Position numbers and translations under genes: made by a program. Shown here piece by piece: positions 51,969 through 60,839 of a stretch of 64,000 bases of DNA. Positions within the stretch are counted from its first letter, which is position 1; every line of letters starts with the position of its first letter. The DNA comes from Paenarthrobacter nicotinovorans (GTDB lineage Bacteria; Actinomycetota; Actinomycetes; Actinomycetales; Micrococcaceae), in NCBI RefSeq assembly GCF_007670255.1, contig NZ_SZVS01000009.1, forward strand, positions 62,001 through 126,000, read 5' to 3'. Under the pieces are notes generated by a model. The model was not told where the DNA came from and did not search any database. It worked only from the letters and a program-made list of their open reading frames with translations.

Positions 51969-54906
51969 CTTTGCGGGTCCCTTCAGCATCAAAAAGTACG
52001 GTTTCGCCAACAACCACGTCCACCAGTTGGTCGCCCAGGGATGCCTGGAGCGTCTCACCGATGCGGTTGCGGCCGTTCTGGATCAGCGCCAGGCCGAAGG
52101 AACGGCCAAGGGCGGCGCTGTGGTAGCTCGAGGTCACGAAGCCTTCCATGGGAACGGGGCCGTTGGCGGGGTTGACCGCGATGCCCTTCTCCACGAGCTG
52201 CGTTCCTTCGGGAAGCCTCAGCGAGTGGTCGGCCGGAAGGACGCTCACCAGGTGCTTGCGGTCCTCGCGGCTGGCGTCTTGGCGGAGGTAGGAACGCTTG
52301 CCGATGAAGTCCTTGGCCTTGGAAACAATCCAGTCCATGCCGGCGTCCTGCGGAGTGACCGTGCCATCGGTGTCCTGGCCGACGATGGGGTAGCCCTTCT
52401 CGGCGCGGAGCACGTGCATGGTTTCGGTGCCGTAAGGGGTGATGTTGAACTCGGCACCAGCGGCAGCAACGGCTTCCCAGGTGTTGAGGCCGTACCAGGA
52501 CGGCACATTGATTTCGTAGGCCAGTTCGCCGGAGAACGAGATCCGGCAGACGCGGGCCTGCACTCCGGAGGCCAAGGTGGTCTCGCGGAACGTCATGAAC
52601 GGGAAGTTTTCGGCTTCGAGGCCACCGTTTTCGGCCAGCTGCGGCGCAACCTTCGCGAGGACGGCCCGGGACTTGGGACCGACGACGGCGATGGTGCTCC
52701 ACTGCTCCGTCACGGAGGTGAAGACCACATCGAGTTCCGGCCACTCCGTCTGGTGCCACTCTTCCAGCCAGTCCAGGACCTTGGCTGCGCCACCGGTGGT
52801 GGTGGTCATGAAGTAGGTGTCTTCGTCCAGGCGCAGGGTCACGCCGTCGTCGAAGATCATGCCGTCCAGCGTGCACATGACGCCGTAGCGGGCCGAACCC
52901 GGAGCGAGCTTCTTGAACGCGTTGGTGTAAACGCGGTTCAGGAACTCACCGGAGTCCTTGCCACGGATCTCGATCTTGCCGAGGGTGGTGGCGTCCATGA
53001 AGCCCACGGAGTCGCGGACTGCGGCGCACTCGCGCAGTACCGCGGTGTCCATGTCCTCGCCGTCCTGCGGGTAGTACCAGGGGCGCTTCCACTGTCCAAC
53101 GTCTTCGAACAAGGCACCCTGGGCAACGTGCCACGGGTGGATGGACGTGACGCGGGCGGGGTCGAAGAGCTCGCCGCGCTGGCGGCCGGCCAGGGCTGCG
53201 AAGGCGACCGGGGTGAACGGGGCACGGTACGCGGTGGTGCCGATCTCGCCGATGCCTGGAACAGAGTCCGCGCCGCCGTGCTTGAGCGCTGCGGCGATGA
53301 CTCCGATCGCGTTGACGCCGGAGGTCTTGCCTTGGTCGTTGGCGGTGCTGATGGAGGTGTACCGCTTGACGTGTTCCACCGAGCGCATGCCCGCACCGGT
53401 GGAGCGGAGCACGTCCGCCACGGACTGGTCGCGCTGGAAGTCCACGAAGTGGTTGTGCCACTCACCCGGTTCGCCGCTCTGGCCGGGAACCAGCCACAGC
53501 TGGCGGGTGGGTGCGCTGGCAACCGGCGACTGCAGTTCGGACGGAGTGGTTGCGGACTCGAAGCCTGCAGCGATCGCAGCGGCGGCACCTGCGGAGATGC
53601 CTTCTGCCAGGCAATCCTGCAGTTCGTAGCTTCCGCGGCCTGCGCCCACAACCTGCTGGTCACGGACCTTGCTGGAAGGGATGAACGCAGCGAGTTCGTC
53701 ATCCCAGCGCAGCTTGCCCTGGCGCTGGCTGTGGAGGTGGACCACCGGGCTCCAGCCACCGGAAACGGCGAGCAGATCGGCAGCCAGCTGTTCGACGCCC
53801 GAGGTGAGTTCGCCGTCGTCGTTGATGCTGCGGACGGTGACGCCGTTCAGGCGACCCGACTCATCTGCGCTGGTGTCCGCCACGGCGCTGCCGATCAGGA
53901 CCCGGATACCGCTTTCGACGGCGGCTGCGGCCTTCGCGCTGATCTGCGGACGGGCATCGACGACGGCGGCAACCGGTACGCCTGCTGCCTTCAGGTCCGC
54001 GGCAAGTGCGTAAGCGGAGTCGTTGGTGGTGCTGATGACGACCCGCGAGCCGGCGGCCACAGCGTAGCGGTTCAGGTAGGTGCGGGCTGCCGAGGCGAGC
54101 ATGATGCCGGGGCGGTCGTTGTTCTCGAAAACCAACGGACGCTCGTGGGCGCCGGGAGCGAGGACTACCTGTGCAGCACGGATGTGCCAAATCCGCTGGC
54201 GCGAGACGCCCGGGGCCGCCGGGACGCTCAGGTGATCCGTGCGGTTCTGGGCTGCGATGACGTAGTTGGAATCGTAAGAGCCGAAGGCTGTGGTCCGGTT
54301 CAAGACCGTGCATTCGGCGGCGGAAACGAGTTCGGCCTCGACGTCTGCCACCCACTCGAGGGCGGGCTTGCCTTCGATGGTTTCCTGCAGCCCAGGGGCC
54401 GTGGAGCCGGAGAGCAGCGAGCCGCCAAGCTCAGGCTGGTCGTCGATCAGGATGACGCGGGCGCCGGTGCGGACTGCTTCACGTGCTGCTGCCAAGCCGG
54501 CAACGCCACCGCCTACTACCAGGACATCGGTGTGGACGTACTTCTTGTCGTACTCTGCCTTGTCCTCGTTGGGGTCCAGCTTGCCCAGGCCGGACAGGAG
54601 CTCAATGTCCATGCCGTCAACCAGCGAAACTGCGCTGGCCGGGAGCATCGACTCGGCAACGTGGCCCGGGAAGCGGGGTGCGATCTTGACCAGGGCGTTG
54701 GACTCTTCCACGCCAGCGGCCATGATGCCGCGGGGTCGGTCCTCGTAGAGGGAGTTTCCGGCGTTGATGTGGCCGTTGGCCAGCAGCGCTGACGCAATGG
54801 TGTCTCCCGGGTGGCCGGTGAATTCCCGGCCGTCCACCGTGAAGCGCCATGAGATGCTGCGATCGATGCGGCCGCCGGCAGCGAGGCGGGCGTTCTGGCT
54901 GCTCAC
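51961..54906 (-). CDS. soxA: sarcosine oxidase alpha subunit
   Basis: Large subunit, 981 residues. The N-terminus holds a 2Fe-2S-ferredoxin-like fold remnant ([21 protein letters not shown]), then an NAD-binding flavoprotein-like domain with [21 protein letters not shown] (about 128-148). From about 590 there is an aminomethyltransferase (GcvT-like) folate domain, including [20 protein letters not shown] and GWIV-type C-terminal motifs. The folate domain turns the released methylene group into 5,10-methylene-THF. It overlaps soxD by 4 bp and soxG by 8 bp. Confidence 0.96.
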   Translation of the reverse strand: MSSQNARLAAGGRIDRSISWRFTVDGREFTGHPGDTIASALLANGHINAGNSLYEDRPRGIMAAGVEESNALVKIAPRFPGHVAESMLPASAVSLVDGMDIELLSGLGKLDPNEDKAEYDKKYVHTDVLVVGGGVAGLAAAREAVRTGARVILIDDQPELGGSLLSGSTAPGLQETIEGKPALEWVADVEAELVSAAECTVLNRTTAFGSYDSNYVIAAQNRTDHLSVPAAPGVSRQRIWHIRAAQVVLAPGAHERPLVFENNDRPGIMLASAARTYLNRYAVAAGSRVVISTTNDSAYALAADLKAAGVPVAAVVDARPQISAKAAAAVESGIRVLIGSAVADTSADESGRLNGVTVRSINDDGELTSGVEQLAADLLAVSGGWSPVVHLHSQRQGKLRWDDELAAFIPSSKVRDQQVVGAGRGSYELQDCLAEGISAGAAAAIAAGFESATTPSELQSPVASAPTRQLWLVPGQSGEPGEWHNHFVDFQRDQSVADVLRSTGAGMRSVEHVKRYTSISTANDQGKTSGVNAIGVIAAALKHGGADSVPGIGEIGTTAYRAPFTPVAFAALAGRQRGELFDPARVTSIHPWHVAQGALFEDVGQWKRPWYYPQDGEDMDTAVLRECAAVRDSVGFMDATTLGKIEIRGKDSGEFLNRVYTNAFKKLAPGSARYGVMCTLDGMIFDDGVTLRLDEDTYFMTTTTGGAAKVLDWLEEWHQTEWPELDVVFTSVTEQWSTIAVVGPKSRAVLAKVAPQLAENGGLEAENFPFMTFRETTLASGVQARVCRISFSGELAYEINVPSWYGLNTWEAVAAAGAEFNITPYGTETMHVLRAEKGYPIVGQDTDGTVTPQDAGMDWIVSKAKDFIGKRSYLRQDASREDRKHLVSVLPADHSLRLPEGTQLVEKGIAVNPANGPVPMEGFVTSSYHSAALGRSFGLALIQNGRNRIGETLQASLGDQLVDVVVGETVLFDAEGTRKDG

Positions 54907-55268
54907 TTCTGGGCTCCTTCCGGGGAGGTGGTTGTGGTGGGGGCGCCTGGGGCCAGGCCGGGTCCGCCGGCTTGGCCTTCTGCTGATTGGCCTGTGATGT
55001 CCGGCCGCGGTGAGCCCATCGCGTAGATGGAGTGGATGTCATAGCTCACGGTGTCGCGCAGCATGTTGAACCACTGGCGGCAACCCGTGCTGTGGACCCA
55101 GCGCTCGGCGAAGGTGCCCTTGGTGTTCTCGCGGTAGAACAGGTATTCAGCCCATTCGCGGTCCGAGAGGTCGTTCGGGTTTTCCGGGTAGGGGACGTGT
55201 GCCTGTCCGCCGTAGTGGAATTCGGTTTCGTCGCGTGGCCCGCAGTTGGGGCATGAAATGAGGAGCAT
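54903..55268 (-). CDS. soxD: sarcosine oxidase delta subunit
   Basis: Zinc-binding small subunit, 121 residues. Cys6 and Cys9 ([14 protein letters not shown]), His59 and Cys63 ([13 protein letters not shown]) match the known zinc ligands of the family. The C-terminal 30 residues are a Pro/Gly/Thr-rich extension ([18 protein letters not shown]), longer than the usual approximately 90-100-residue form. It lies 17 bp after soxB and overlaps soxA by 4 bp. Confidence 0.94.
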   Translation of the reverse strand: MLLISCPNCGPRDETEFHYGGQAHVPYPENPNDLSDREWAEYLFYRENTKGTFAERWVHSTGCRQWFNMLRDTVSYDIHSIYAMGSPRPDITGQSAEGQAGGPGLAPGAPTTTTSPEGAQK

Positions 55269-55285
55269 GTCCTTGCCTTCCTGTC

Positions 55286-56506
55286 TTAGTGGGCCACGGC
55301 TGCGGCGCCGTGTTCGTCGATGAGGGCACCGGTTTCGAAGCGTTCCAGTGCGAACGGGGCGTTGAGCTCGTGCGGTGCACCCGTGGCGATGGTGTGGGCG
55401 AAGGTGAGGCCCGCTGCGGGGGTTCCCTTGAAGCCACCGGTTCCCCAGCCACAGTTGACGAACATGTTCTCCACCGGGGTCACGCCGACGATCGGGGAAG
55501 CGTCCAGCGTGGTGTCCACGATGCCGCCCCAGGTACGGAGCACGTGTGCCCGGGCGAAGATCGGGAAGAGCTCCACGGCTGCTGCCATCTGCTCCTCGAT
55601 CACGTGGAAGGAACCACGCTGGCCGTAGCCGTTGTAGGAGTCGACGCCGGCACCCATGACCAGCTCGCCCTTGTGTGCCTGGGAGACGTACACGTGCACG
55701 TGGTTGGACATGACCACCGTCGGGTGGACGGGCTCGTGCAGTTCGGAGACCAATGCCTGCAGCGGGTGGGACTGGATCGGGAGGCGGAAACCGGCCATCT
55801 CGGCAAGCACCGAGCTGTGGCCAGCGGCTGCGAGGCCAACCTTTTCCGTGTTGATGGTGCCGCGGGTGGTCTTGACGCCGGTGACGCGGTTGCCGTCCTT
55901 GATGAAGCCGGTGACTTCACAGTTCTGGATGATGTCCACGCCCAGCTCGTCACACTTGCGTGCGAAGGCCCAGGCAACGTGGTCGTGCTTGGCGATGCCT
56001 GCGCGCGGCTGGTACGTGGCGCCCATGACGGGGTAGCGGATGTTGTCGCTGGTGTTCAGGATGGGGCAGAGTTCCTTGACCTGGTCCGGCTCGAGCCATT
56101 CGGCGTCCACACCGTTGAGGCGGTTGGCACCGACGCGGCGCATGCTTTCGCGGACATCGCCCAGCGTGTGGGCGAGGTTCATGACACCGCGCTGGCTGAA
56201 CAGGAAGTCGTACTCGAGTTCCTCGGGCAGGATTTCCCAGAGCTTGAGGGCGTGCTCGTAGATGGCGGCGCTCTCGTCCCAGAGGTAGTTGGAACGGATG
56301 ATGGTGGTGTTGCGGGCCATGTTGCCACCGGCCAGCCAGCCCTTTTCCAGGATGGCGATGTTGGTCATGCCGTGGTTCTTCGCCAGGAAGTACGCGGTGG
56401 CCAGGCCGTGCCCGCCGCCGCCAACGATCACTGCGTCGTAGCACTTTTTGGGTTCCGGGTTGCGCCAGAGGAAGTCAGGGTGTTCGGGGAGGTGGTCGAC
56501 ACTCAC
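55286..56506 (-). CDS. soxB: sarcosine oxidase beta subunit
   Basis: Catalytic FAD/FMN subunit oxidising sarcosine to glycine, 406 residues. FAD-binding motif [19 protein letters not shown] (about 25-43). His174 in [15 protein letters not shown] corresponds, allowing for the removed Met, to the His173 that covalently binds FMN in Corynebacterium enzymes. The C-terminal [12 protein letters not shown] segment is conserved. The ATG overlaps the glyA stop by 4 bp. Confidence 0.96.
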   Translation of the reverse strand: MSVDHLPEHPDFLWRNPEPKKCYDAVIVGGGGHGLATAYFLAKNHGMTNIAILEKGWLAGGNMARNTTIIRSNYLWDESAAIYEHALKLWEILPEELEYDFLFSQRGVMNLAHTLGDVRESMRRVGANRLNGVDAEWLEPDQVKELCPILNTSDNIRYPVMGATYQPRAGIAKHDHVAWAFARKCDELGVDIIQNCEVTGFIKDGNRVTGVKTTRGTINTEKVGLAAAGHSSVLAEMAGFRLPIQSHPLQALVSELHEPVHPTVVMSNHVHVYVSQAHKGELVMGAGVDSYNGYGQRGSFHVIEEQMAAAVELFPIFARAHVLRTWGGIVDTTLDASPIVGVTPVENMFVNCGWGTGGFKGTPAAGLTFAHTIATGAPHELNAPFALERFETGALIDEHGAAAVAH

Positions 56507-57846
56507 TGGGCTGCTCCAATCAATTCTGCTTCAAGTGCGGATGCGGATCCGCTGTTGGAAAGGTGGGGGTAGAGCGGGAACTTGTCCGCCAGCGCGGTCA
56601 CGCGGCTGCGGAGTTCGACGGCGGTCTGGTCACCCAGGGTGCCGCTGGCCGCCGAGGCGATCAACGCCGTCGCAATGATGTCTGCAACTTCGGTGAACTC
56701 TTCGGCGCCGAAACCGCGGGCGGCCAGTGCCGGGGTGCCGACGCGGAGGCCGGAGGAGACCATCGGCGGGCGGGGGTCGAACGGGACGGCGTTGCGGTTC
56801 ACGGTGATGCCGATGTGGTGCAGTGCGTCTTCACCTTGCTGGCCGTTGAGCTCGGAATTGCGGAGGTCGACGAGGACCAGGTGAACGTCGGTACCGCCGC
56901 TGACGACGGAGATGCCGGCTGCTGCGACGTCTTCCTTAAGGAGACGGTCAGCAATGATCTTGGAACCTTCAAGGACGCGCTCCTGGCGCTCCTTGAACTC
57001 GGGCTCGGCGGCGAACTTGAAAGCGACGGCCTTGGCCGCGATCACGTGCTCCAGCGGTCCGCCCTGCTGGCCGGGGAAGACGGCCGAGTTGACCTTCTTA
57101 GCGATGTCGGCGTCGTTGGTCAGGATCACGCCGCCGCGGGGACCGCCGAGGGTCTTGTGCGTGGTGCTGGTGACGATGTGGGCGTGGGGGACCGGGCTTG
57201 GGTGCAGGCCCGCGGCGACCAGGCCGGCGAAGTGGGCCATGTCCACCATGAGGTACGCGCCAACGGAGTCGGCGATCCGGCGGAACTCGGCGAAGTCCAG
57301 TTGGCGGGAGTAAGCGGACCAGCCTGCAACGATCAGCTGCGGCTTGTTCTCAACGGCCAGGCGCTCCACCTCGGCCATATCGATGGTGTGGGTGTCTTCG
57401 CGGACGCTGTATGGAACCACGTTGTACAACTTGCCGGAGAAGTTGATCCGCATGCCGTGGGTGAGGTGGCCGCCGTGGGCCAGGTTCAGGCCCATGATGG
57501 TGTCGCCGGGCGTAATCAGCGCGTGCATGGCTGCGGCGTTGGCCTGGGCACCGGAGTGCGGCTGGACGTTGGCGTGTTCGGCTCCGAAGAGGGACTTCAA
57601 ACGGTCGATCGCGAGCTGCTCGATGACGTCCACGTGCTCGCAGCCGCCGTAGTAGCGCTTGCCCGGGTAACCCTCGGCGTACTTGTTGGTGAGCACCGAG
57701 CCCTGGGCCTCCATGACGGCCGTAGGGGCGAAGTTCTCCGAGGCGATCATTTCCAGCGTGGACTGCTGGCGGATCAGTTCCTGGGCGATCGCCTGATCAA
57801 CCTCCGGGTCCGCCTGGGCGAGCGGGCGGATCAACGGTGCAACCAT
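56503..57846 (-). CDS. glyA: serine hydroxymethyltransferase
   Basis: PLP enzyme condensing glycine and 5,10-methylene-THF to serine (reversible). A 447-residue protein. [17 protein letters not shown] and [20 protein letters not shown] are the family signatures; the PLP lysine is in [14 protein letters not shown] (about 236-249). AAGGAGAACACC precedes the ATG. It heads the sox operon, which suggests a catabolic copy; a housekeeping glyA probably exists elsewhere, though I cannot see it. Promoter and GntR-type palindromes lie upstream. Confidence 0.96.
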   Translation of the reverse strand: MVAPLIRPLAQADPEVDQAIAQELIRQQSTLEMIASENFAPTAVMEAQGSVLTNKYAEGYPGKRYYGGCEHVDVIEQLAIDRLKSLFGAEHANVQPHSGAQANAAAMHALITPGDTIMGLNLAHGGHLTHGMRINFSGKLYNVVPYSVREDTHTIDMAEVERLAVENKPQLIVAGWSAYSRQLDFAEFRRIADSVGAYLMVDMAHFAGLVAAGLHPSPVPHAHIVTSTTHKTLGGPRGGVILTNDADIAKKVNSAVFPGQQGGPLEHVIAAKAVAFKFAAEPEFKERQERVLEGSKIIADRLLKEDVAAAGISVVSGGTDVHLVLVDLRNSELNGQQGEDALHHIGITVNRNAVPFDPRPPMVSSGLRVGTPALAARGFGAEEFTEVADIIATALIASAASGTLGDQTAVELRSRVTALADKFPLYPHLSNSGSASALEAELIGAAQ

Positions 57847-57882
57847 GGTGTTCTCCTTAGAAGTACGGGTAGTGGCTGACTG

Positions 57883-57902
57883 TTAGTCAACTAATATATT
57901 AG
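57883..57902. promoter_or_regulatory. overlapping palindromes, GntR operator candidate
   Basis: TTAGT-CA-ACTAA (57883-57894) overlaps the perfect 12-mer CTAATATATTAG (57891-57902). They sit just downstream of the predicted glyA transcription start and a few bases upstream of the gntR -35 box, so one protein could control both directions. Confidence 0.55.
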
Positions 57903-57907
57903 AACTG

Positions 57908-57936
57908 TTGCCATGGTATGTTGGAGATCACATAGT
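57908..57936 (+). promoter_or_regulatory. gntR promoter
   Basis: TTGCCA (57908-57913), 17 bp, CATAGT (57931-57936), about 60 bp before the GntR start. It overlaps the opposing glyA promoter. Confidence 0.5.
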
Positions 57937-57942
57937 CGTCAA
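57913..57942 (-). promoter_or_regulatory. glyA-sox operon promoter
   Basis: On the minus strand TTGACG (57942-57937), 18 bp, TACCAT (57918-57913). The expected transcription start, about 57906, lies immediately before the palindromes at 57902-57883. Confidence 0.5.
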
Positions 57943-57998
57943 CAGATCTGCTGAAAGTCCTCGTGCAGACTGGGGGAGCACGGCGTTGGGAGAAGGCG

Positions 57999-58670
57999 AT
58001 GAGCACAGCACTGGAAGCTTTGGAAACAGTCCCGCAGGGTACGTCCCTGGCGGATAACGCCTACCTGCTCCTGCGCGACAGGCTCATCATGTTGGACATC
58101 AAGCCCGGCGACCCCATCAATGACGGTCAGATCGCCGCCGAACTCGGCATCGGTCGGACGCCTGTCCGTGAGGCCATCAAGCGACTGGAGGGCGATCACT
58201 TGGTGGTCTCCTACCCCCGCCGCGGCACGTTCGCCACCGGCGTGGACATCACCCAGCTCGCTGAAGTCTCCGAAATCCGCGAACTCCTGGAACCACTCGC
58301 ATCACGCAAGGCTGCCCGTATGGCAAGCCCAGCCATGCGGTCCGAGTTGCGTGACGTCGCTGCCGCCATCCGTGACCTCGAGGGTCAGGATGCGTCCTCC
58401 GCGGAACTTATGCGCTACGACATCCAGGTCCACCGGCTTATTTACAAAGCCTCGGCCAATGCGCACCTGGAGGACGTCCTTATCCGGTACGACAACCTCG
58501 CCACCCGCATCTGGTGCCACATGCTGGAAAAGATGCCTTCCGTTTCGGGGCACATCTCCGAGCATGCAGAGCTGCTCACCGCCATCGCCGACGGAGACGA
58601 AGAACTCGCCGCCAAGCTGGCCACGCACCATGTTGTGAGCTTCGAAGAGACCATCCGCAAGGTTCTCTGA
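57999..58670 (+). CDS. GntR-family regulator (FadR/FCD type), probable sox regulator
   Basis: A 223-residue protein. Winged HTH (about 12-80): AYLLLRDRLIMLDIKPGDPI, DGQIAAELGIGRTPVREAIKRLEGDHLV. FCD ligand domain (about 90-220) with RYDIQVHRLIYKASANAHLEDVL and EHAELLTAIADGDEELAAKLATHHV, including the metal-site Asp/His residues. ATG 57999 has GAGAAGG upstream. Divergent from the glyA-sox operon and sharing palindromic sites, so it most likely represses it until a sarcosine-pathway ligand binds. A 32-bp repeat array starts at its stop. Confidence 0.9.
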   Translation: MSTALEALETVPQGTSLADNAYLLLRDRLIMLDIKPGDPINDGQIAAELGIGRTPVREAIKRLEGDHLVVSYPRRGTFATGVDITQLAEVSEIRELLEPLASRKAARMASPAMRSELRDVAAAIRDLEGQDASSAELMRYDIQVHRLIYKASANAHLEDVLIRYDNLATRIWCHMLEKMPSVSGHISEHAELLTAIADGDEELAAKLATHHVVSFEETIRKVL

Positions 58671-58671
58671 C

Positions 58672-58942
58672 CCTCTCTCACATCCCGCCTGCTTGGGGCG
58701 GACCCTCTCTCTCACGTCCCGCGTGCTTGCTGCGGACCCTCTCTCACGTCCCGCGTCCTGGCGGCGCACGCTCTCTCGCATCCCGCGTCCTTGCGGCGCA
58801 CGCTCGCTCACATCCCGCCTGTTTGGGGTGACGCTCTCTCACGTCCCGCGTGCTTGCTGCGGACCCTCTCTCACATCCCGCGTCCTTGCGACGCACGCTC
58901 GCTCACGTCCCGCCTGTTTGGGGTGACGCTCTCTCACGATCA
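58672..58942 (+). repeat. 32-bp tandem repeat, array 3 (about 8.5 units)
   Basis: The core CTCTCTCACATCCCGC (variants CTCGCTCACGTCCCGC) starts at 58673, 58707, 58739, 58771, 58803, 58834, 58866, 58898 and 58929. Spacing is 32 bp except one 34 and two 31. The other half-unit varies (CTGCTTGGGGCGGA, GTGCTTGCTGCGGA, GTCCTTGCGGCGCA, CTGTTTGGGGTGA) and these types alternate. It begins directly after the GntR TGA. No open frame makes protein sense. Confidence 0.9.
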
Positions 58943-59056
58943 GTCCTTCCGCCAGGCTAAACCCGGCGATGTCAGGCCAACCCCGAATCTCCGTTGTTCC
59001 GACACCCCCGACCAACTTGCTCGAGGCGGACGACGTTTGTTCATAGGCAGGCCAAA

Positions 59057-59096
59057 AGCCCGACGTTGGCACCCAGGCCGGTGCCGACGTCGGGCT
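59057..59096. terminator. hairpin between repeat arrays 3 and 4
   Basis: AGCCCGACGTTGGCACC (59057-59073) pairs with GGTGCCGACGTCGGGCT (59080-59096), followed by CTTGCTTTGC. It resembles the mtlD/cycA terminator, which also adjoins a repeat array. Confidence 0.75.
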
Positions 59097-59106
59097 CTTG
59101 CTTTGC

Positions 59107-59245
59107 GTGAGTGGGGGTTGGGTTGAAGGGTGGGGGATGTGAGTGAGGGCTGGGTTGAAGGTCGGGGGATGTGAGTGAGGGCTGGGTTGAAGGTCGGGGG
59201 ATGTGAGTGGGGGTTGGGTTGGAGGTCGGGGGATGTGAGTGAGGG
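59107..59245 (-). repeat. 32-bp tandem repeat, array 4 (5 units, inverted)
   Basis: The core GTGAGTGAGGG starts at 59107, 59139, 59171, 59203 and 59235, exactly 32 bp apart, with GCTGGGTTGAAGGTCGGGGG between. It is the reverse-strand version of the other arrays (GGGATGTGAG in place of CTCACATCCC), facing array 3 across the hairpin. Confidence 0.88.
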
Positions 59246-59371
59246 TGGAGGTCATTTGGGCGTTCGTCGCAACCTCGAACCGTTCACTGCAACGCTAAGG
59301 CGCTTCCAGTCATGACTCGTTCTCCCTTATGAATTTTCCTCAGCAACCCATGTCACAGTAAAAACAACCCC

Positions 59372-59400
59372 TTGACCGTGATCCACCACACACGTAGTCT
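59372..59400 (+). promoter_or_regulatory. promoter of the MHS transporter-creatinase operon
   Basis: TTGACC (59372-59377), 17 bp, TAGTCT (59395-59400), a near-consensus actinobacterial promoter 50 bp before the transporter start. Confidence 0.7.
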
Positions 59401-59402
59401 GA

Positions 59403-59428
59403 TGCAACAGCGTTGCGTTGAATGCAAC
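59403..59428. promoter_or_regulatory. TGCAAC operator cluster, probable IclR site
   Basis: TGCAAC (59403-59408), GTTGC (59412-59416) and TGCAAC (59423-59428) alternate in orientation and lie directly at and after the predicted transcription start. Additional CGCAAC/TGCAAC half-sites occur at about 59268 and 59288. An IclR gene closes the operon. Confidence 0.5.
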
Positions 59429-59449
59429 CCCAATGATTTTGGTGGACAC

Positions 59450-60808
59450 ATGAGCAATGAATCCTCTGTGGCAGCCGAGCAAGGCAACCCAACCGCCTCT
59501 GGCTACAACCACACACCCAGCCCCGATAGCACGGTCAGTAAGGACACTCGACGGCGAGTTGTCACTGCGAGCTTCATCGGCAACTTTGTCGAATGGTTCG
59601 ACTACGCCGTTTATGGATACTTGGCCGGCATCATCTCCTCAGTTTTCTTCCCCGAGTCGGACCGGCAAACCGCCCTGCTCGCAACTTTCGGTGTCTTCGC
59701 CATCAGCTTCTTTGTGAGGCCGCTTGGCGGTTTCATCTGGGGCCACATTGGCGACAGGCTTGGACGAAAGCAGGCACTGTCCCTGTCCATCCTGCTGATG
59801 TCAGTTGCCACGTTCTGCATCGCGCTGATTCCGGGATACGCAACGATCGGCGTCATGGCGCCCATCCTGCTCCTGCTCGTCAGGGTGGTCCAAGGCTTCT
59901 CGGCGGCAGGCGAATATGCAGGTGCCTCCGCGTTCCTCGTGGAGTACGCACCGGCACACAGGCGCGGACTCTATGCCGCCGTCGTGCCTGCAAGTACCGC
60001 AGCGGGACTGCTGCTGGGCTCCTTGCTCGCCGCCCTGCTGAGTTCAGTCCTGACCGCTGAGCAGCTGAACGAATGGGGCTGGCGCCTGCCCTTCCTGCTC
60101 GCAGCACCCATGGGCCTGATCGGGCGGTACATAAGGACCAAGCTCGAGGACACGCCCGCATTCCGGGAGTTGGCGGGGAAGGACCATGCCGTCAAGGCGC
60201 CGGCCTTCGCCATGTTCAGGACCTACCGGAAGCAGCTCATCATCGCCACGGGAGCTGTGCTGCTCAACGCCGTGGGCTTCTACGTCATCCTCAGCTACAT
60301 GCCGACGTACCTTTCGGAAGAACTTGGTTTCGGCGCCACGGAGTCCTTCCTGGCAACCACGATCGCGCTGGCCAGCTACATCGGCTTCATTTTCCTGACG
60401 GGAATTGCATCGGACAGGTTTGGCAGGAAGAAGATGCTCCTCACCGCGTCCGTCCTGTTCGTGCTGCTGACTGTGCCGGCCTTCATGCTCTTGGATACGG
60501 GAAACTTCCTCGTGATCGTGCTGGTGCAGATCCTGCTGGGCGGGATGCTCACTCTCAATGACGGCACCCTGCCGAGCTTCCTCGCCGAACTCTTTCCCAC
60601 CAAGGTCCGCTACACCGGCTTTGCAGTGAGCTTCAACCTCTCCAACGCCCTGTTCGGTGGTACCGCCCCGTTCATGGCGACACTCCTGATTGGCATGACC
60701 CACAACCAGCTGGCACCTGGCTGGTACCTCGTGGCTGCCTCCCTGGTTTCCCTCGTCGCAGTCCTCTTCGCAGCAGAAACGTCAAAGAAGCCGCTGCAGC
60801 AGGACTGA
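59450..60808 (+). CDS. MHS-family metabolite:H+ symporter, candidate creatine/sarcosine importer
   Basis: A 452-residue, 12-helix MFS protein of the metabolite:H+ symporter group (ProP/KgtP-like). SFIGNFVEWFDYAVYGYLAG in TM1, GHIGDRLGRKQALSLSI in loop 2-3, VRVVQGFSAAGEYAGASAFLVEYAP (family motif), and SDRFGRKKMLL in loop 8-9. ATG 59450 with GGTGG just upstream; earlier in-frame starts would lie inside the operator. It is 31 bp before creatinase, so creatine, or possibly sarcosine/betaine, is the inferred substrate. Confidence 0.87.
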   Translation: MSNESSVAAEQGNPTASGYNHTPSPDSTVSKDTRRRVVTASFIGNFVEWFDYAVYGYLAGIISSVFFPESDRQTALLATFGVFAISFFVRPLGGFIWGHIGDRLGRKQALSLSILLMSVATFCIALIPGYATIGVMAPILLLLVRVVQGFSAAGEYAGASAFLVEYAPAHRRGLYAAVVPASTAAGLLLGSLLAALLSSVLTAEQLNEWGWRLPFLLAAPMGLIGRYIRTKLEDTPAFRELAGKDHAVKAPAFAMFRTYRKQLIIATGAVLLNAVGFYVILSYMPTYLSEELGFGATESFLATTIALASYIGFIFLTGIASDRFGRKKMLLTASVLFVLLTVPAFMLLDTGNFLVIVLVQILLGGMLTLNDGTLPSFLAELFPTKVRYTGFAVSFNLSNALFGGTAPFMATLLIGMTHNQLAPGWYLVAASLVSLVAVLFAAETSKKPLQQD

Positions 60809-60839
60809 GAAACAACTACACCCATTGAAAGGAATCACC

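Noticed and set aside
58514-59126. Open frames of 77-111 codons through repeat array 3
   Set aside because: They are low-complexity translations (SHIPP/SHVPR runs) of the tandem repeat; several frames are open and none has a ribosome site.
58672-59245. CRISPR array
   Set aside because: Units are about 32 bp in total with no constant repeat plus unique spacer; the variable halves are related to each other, and no cas genes are near.
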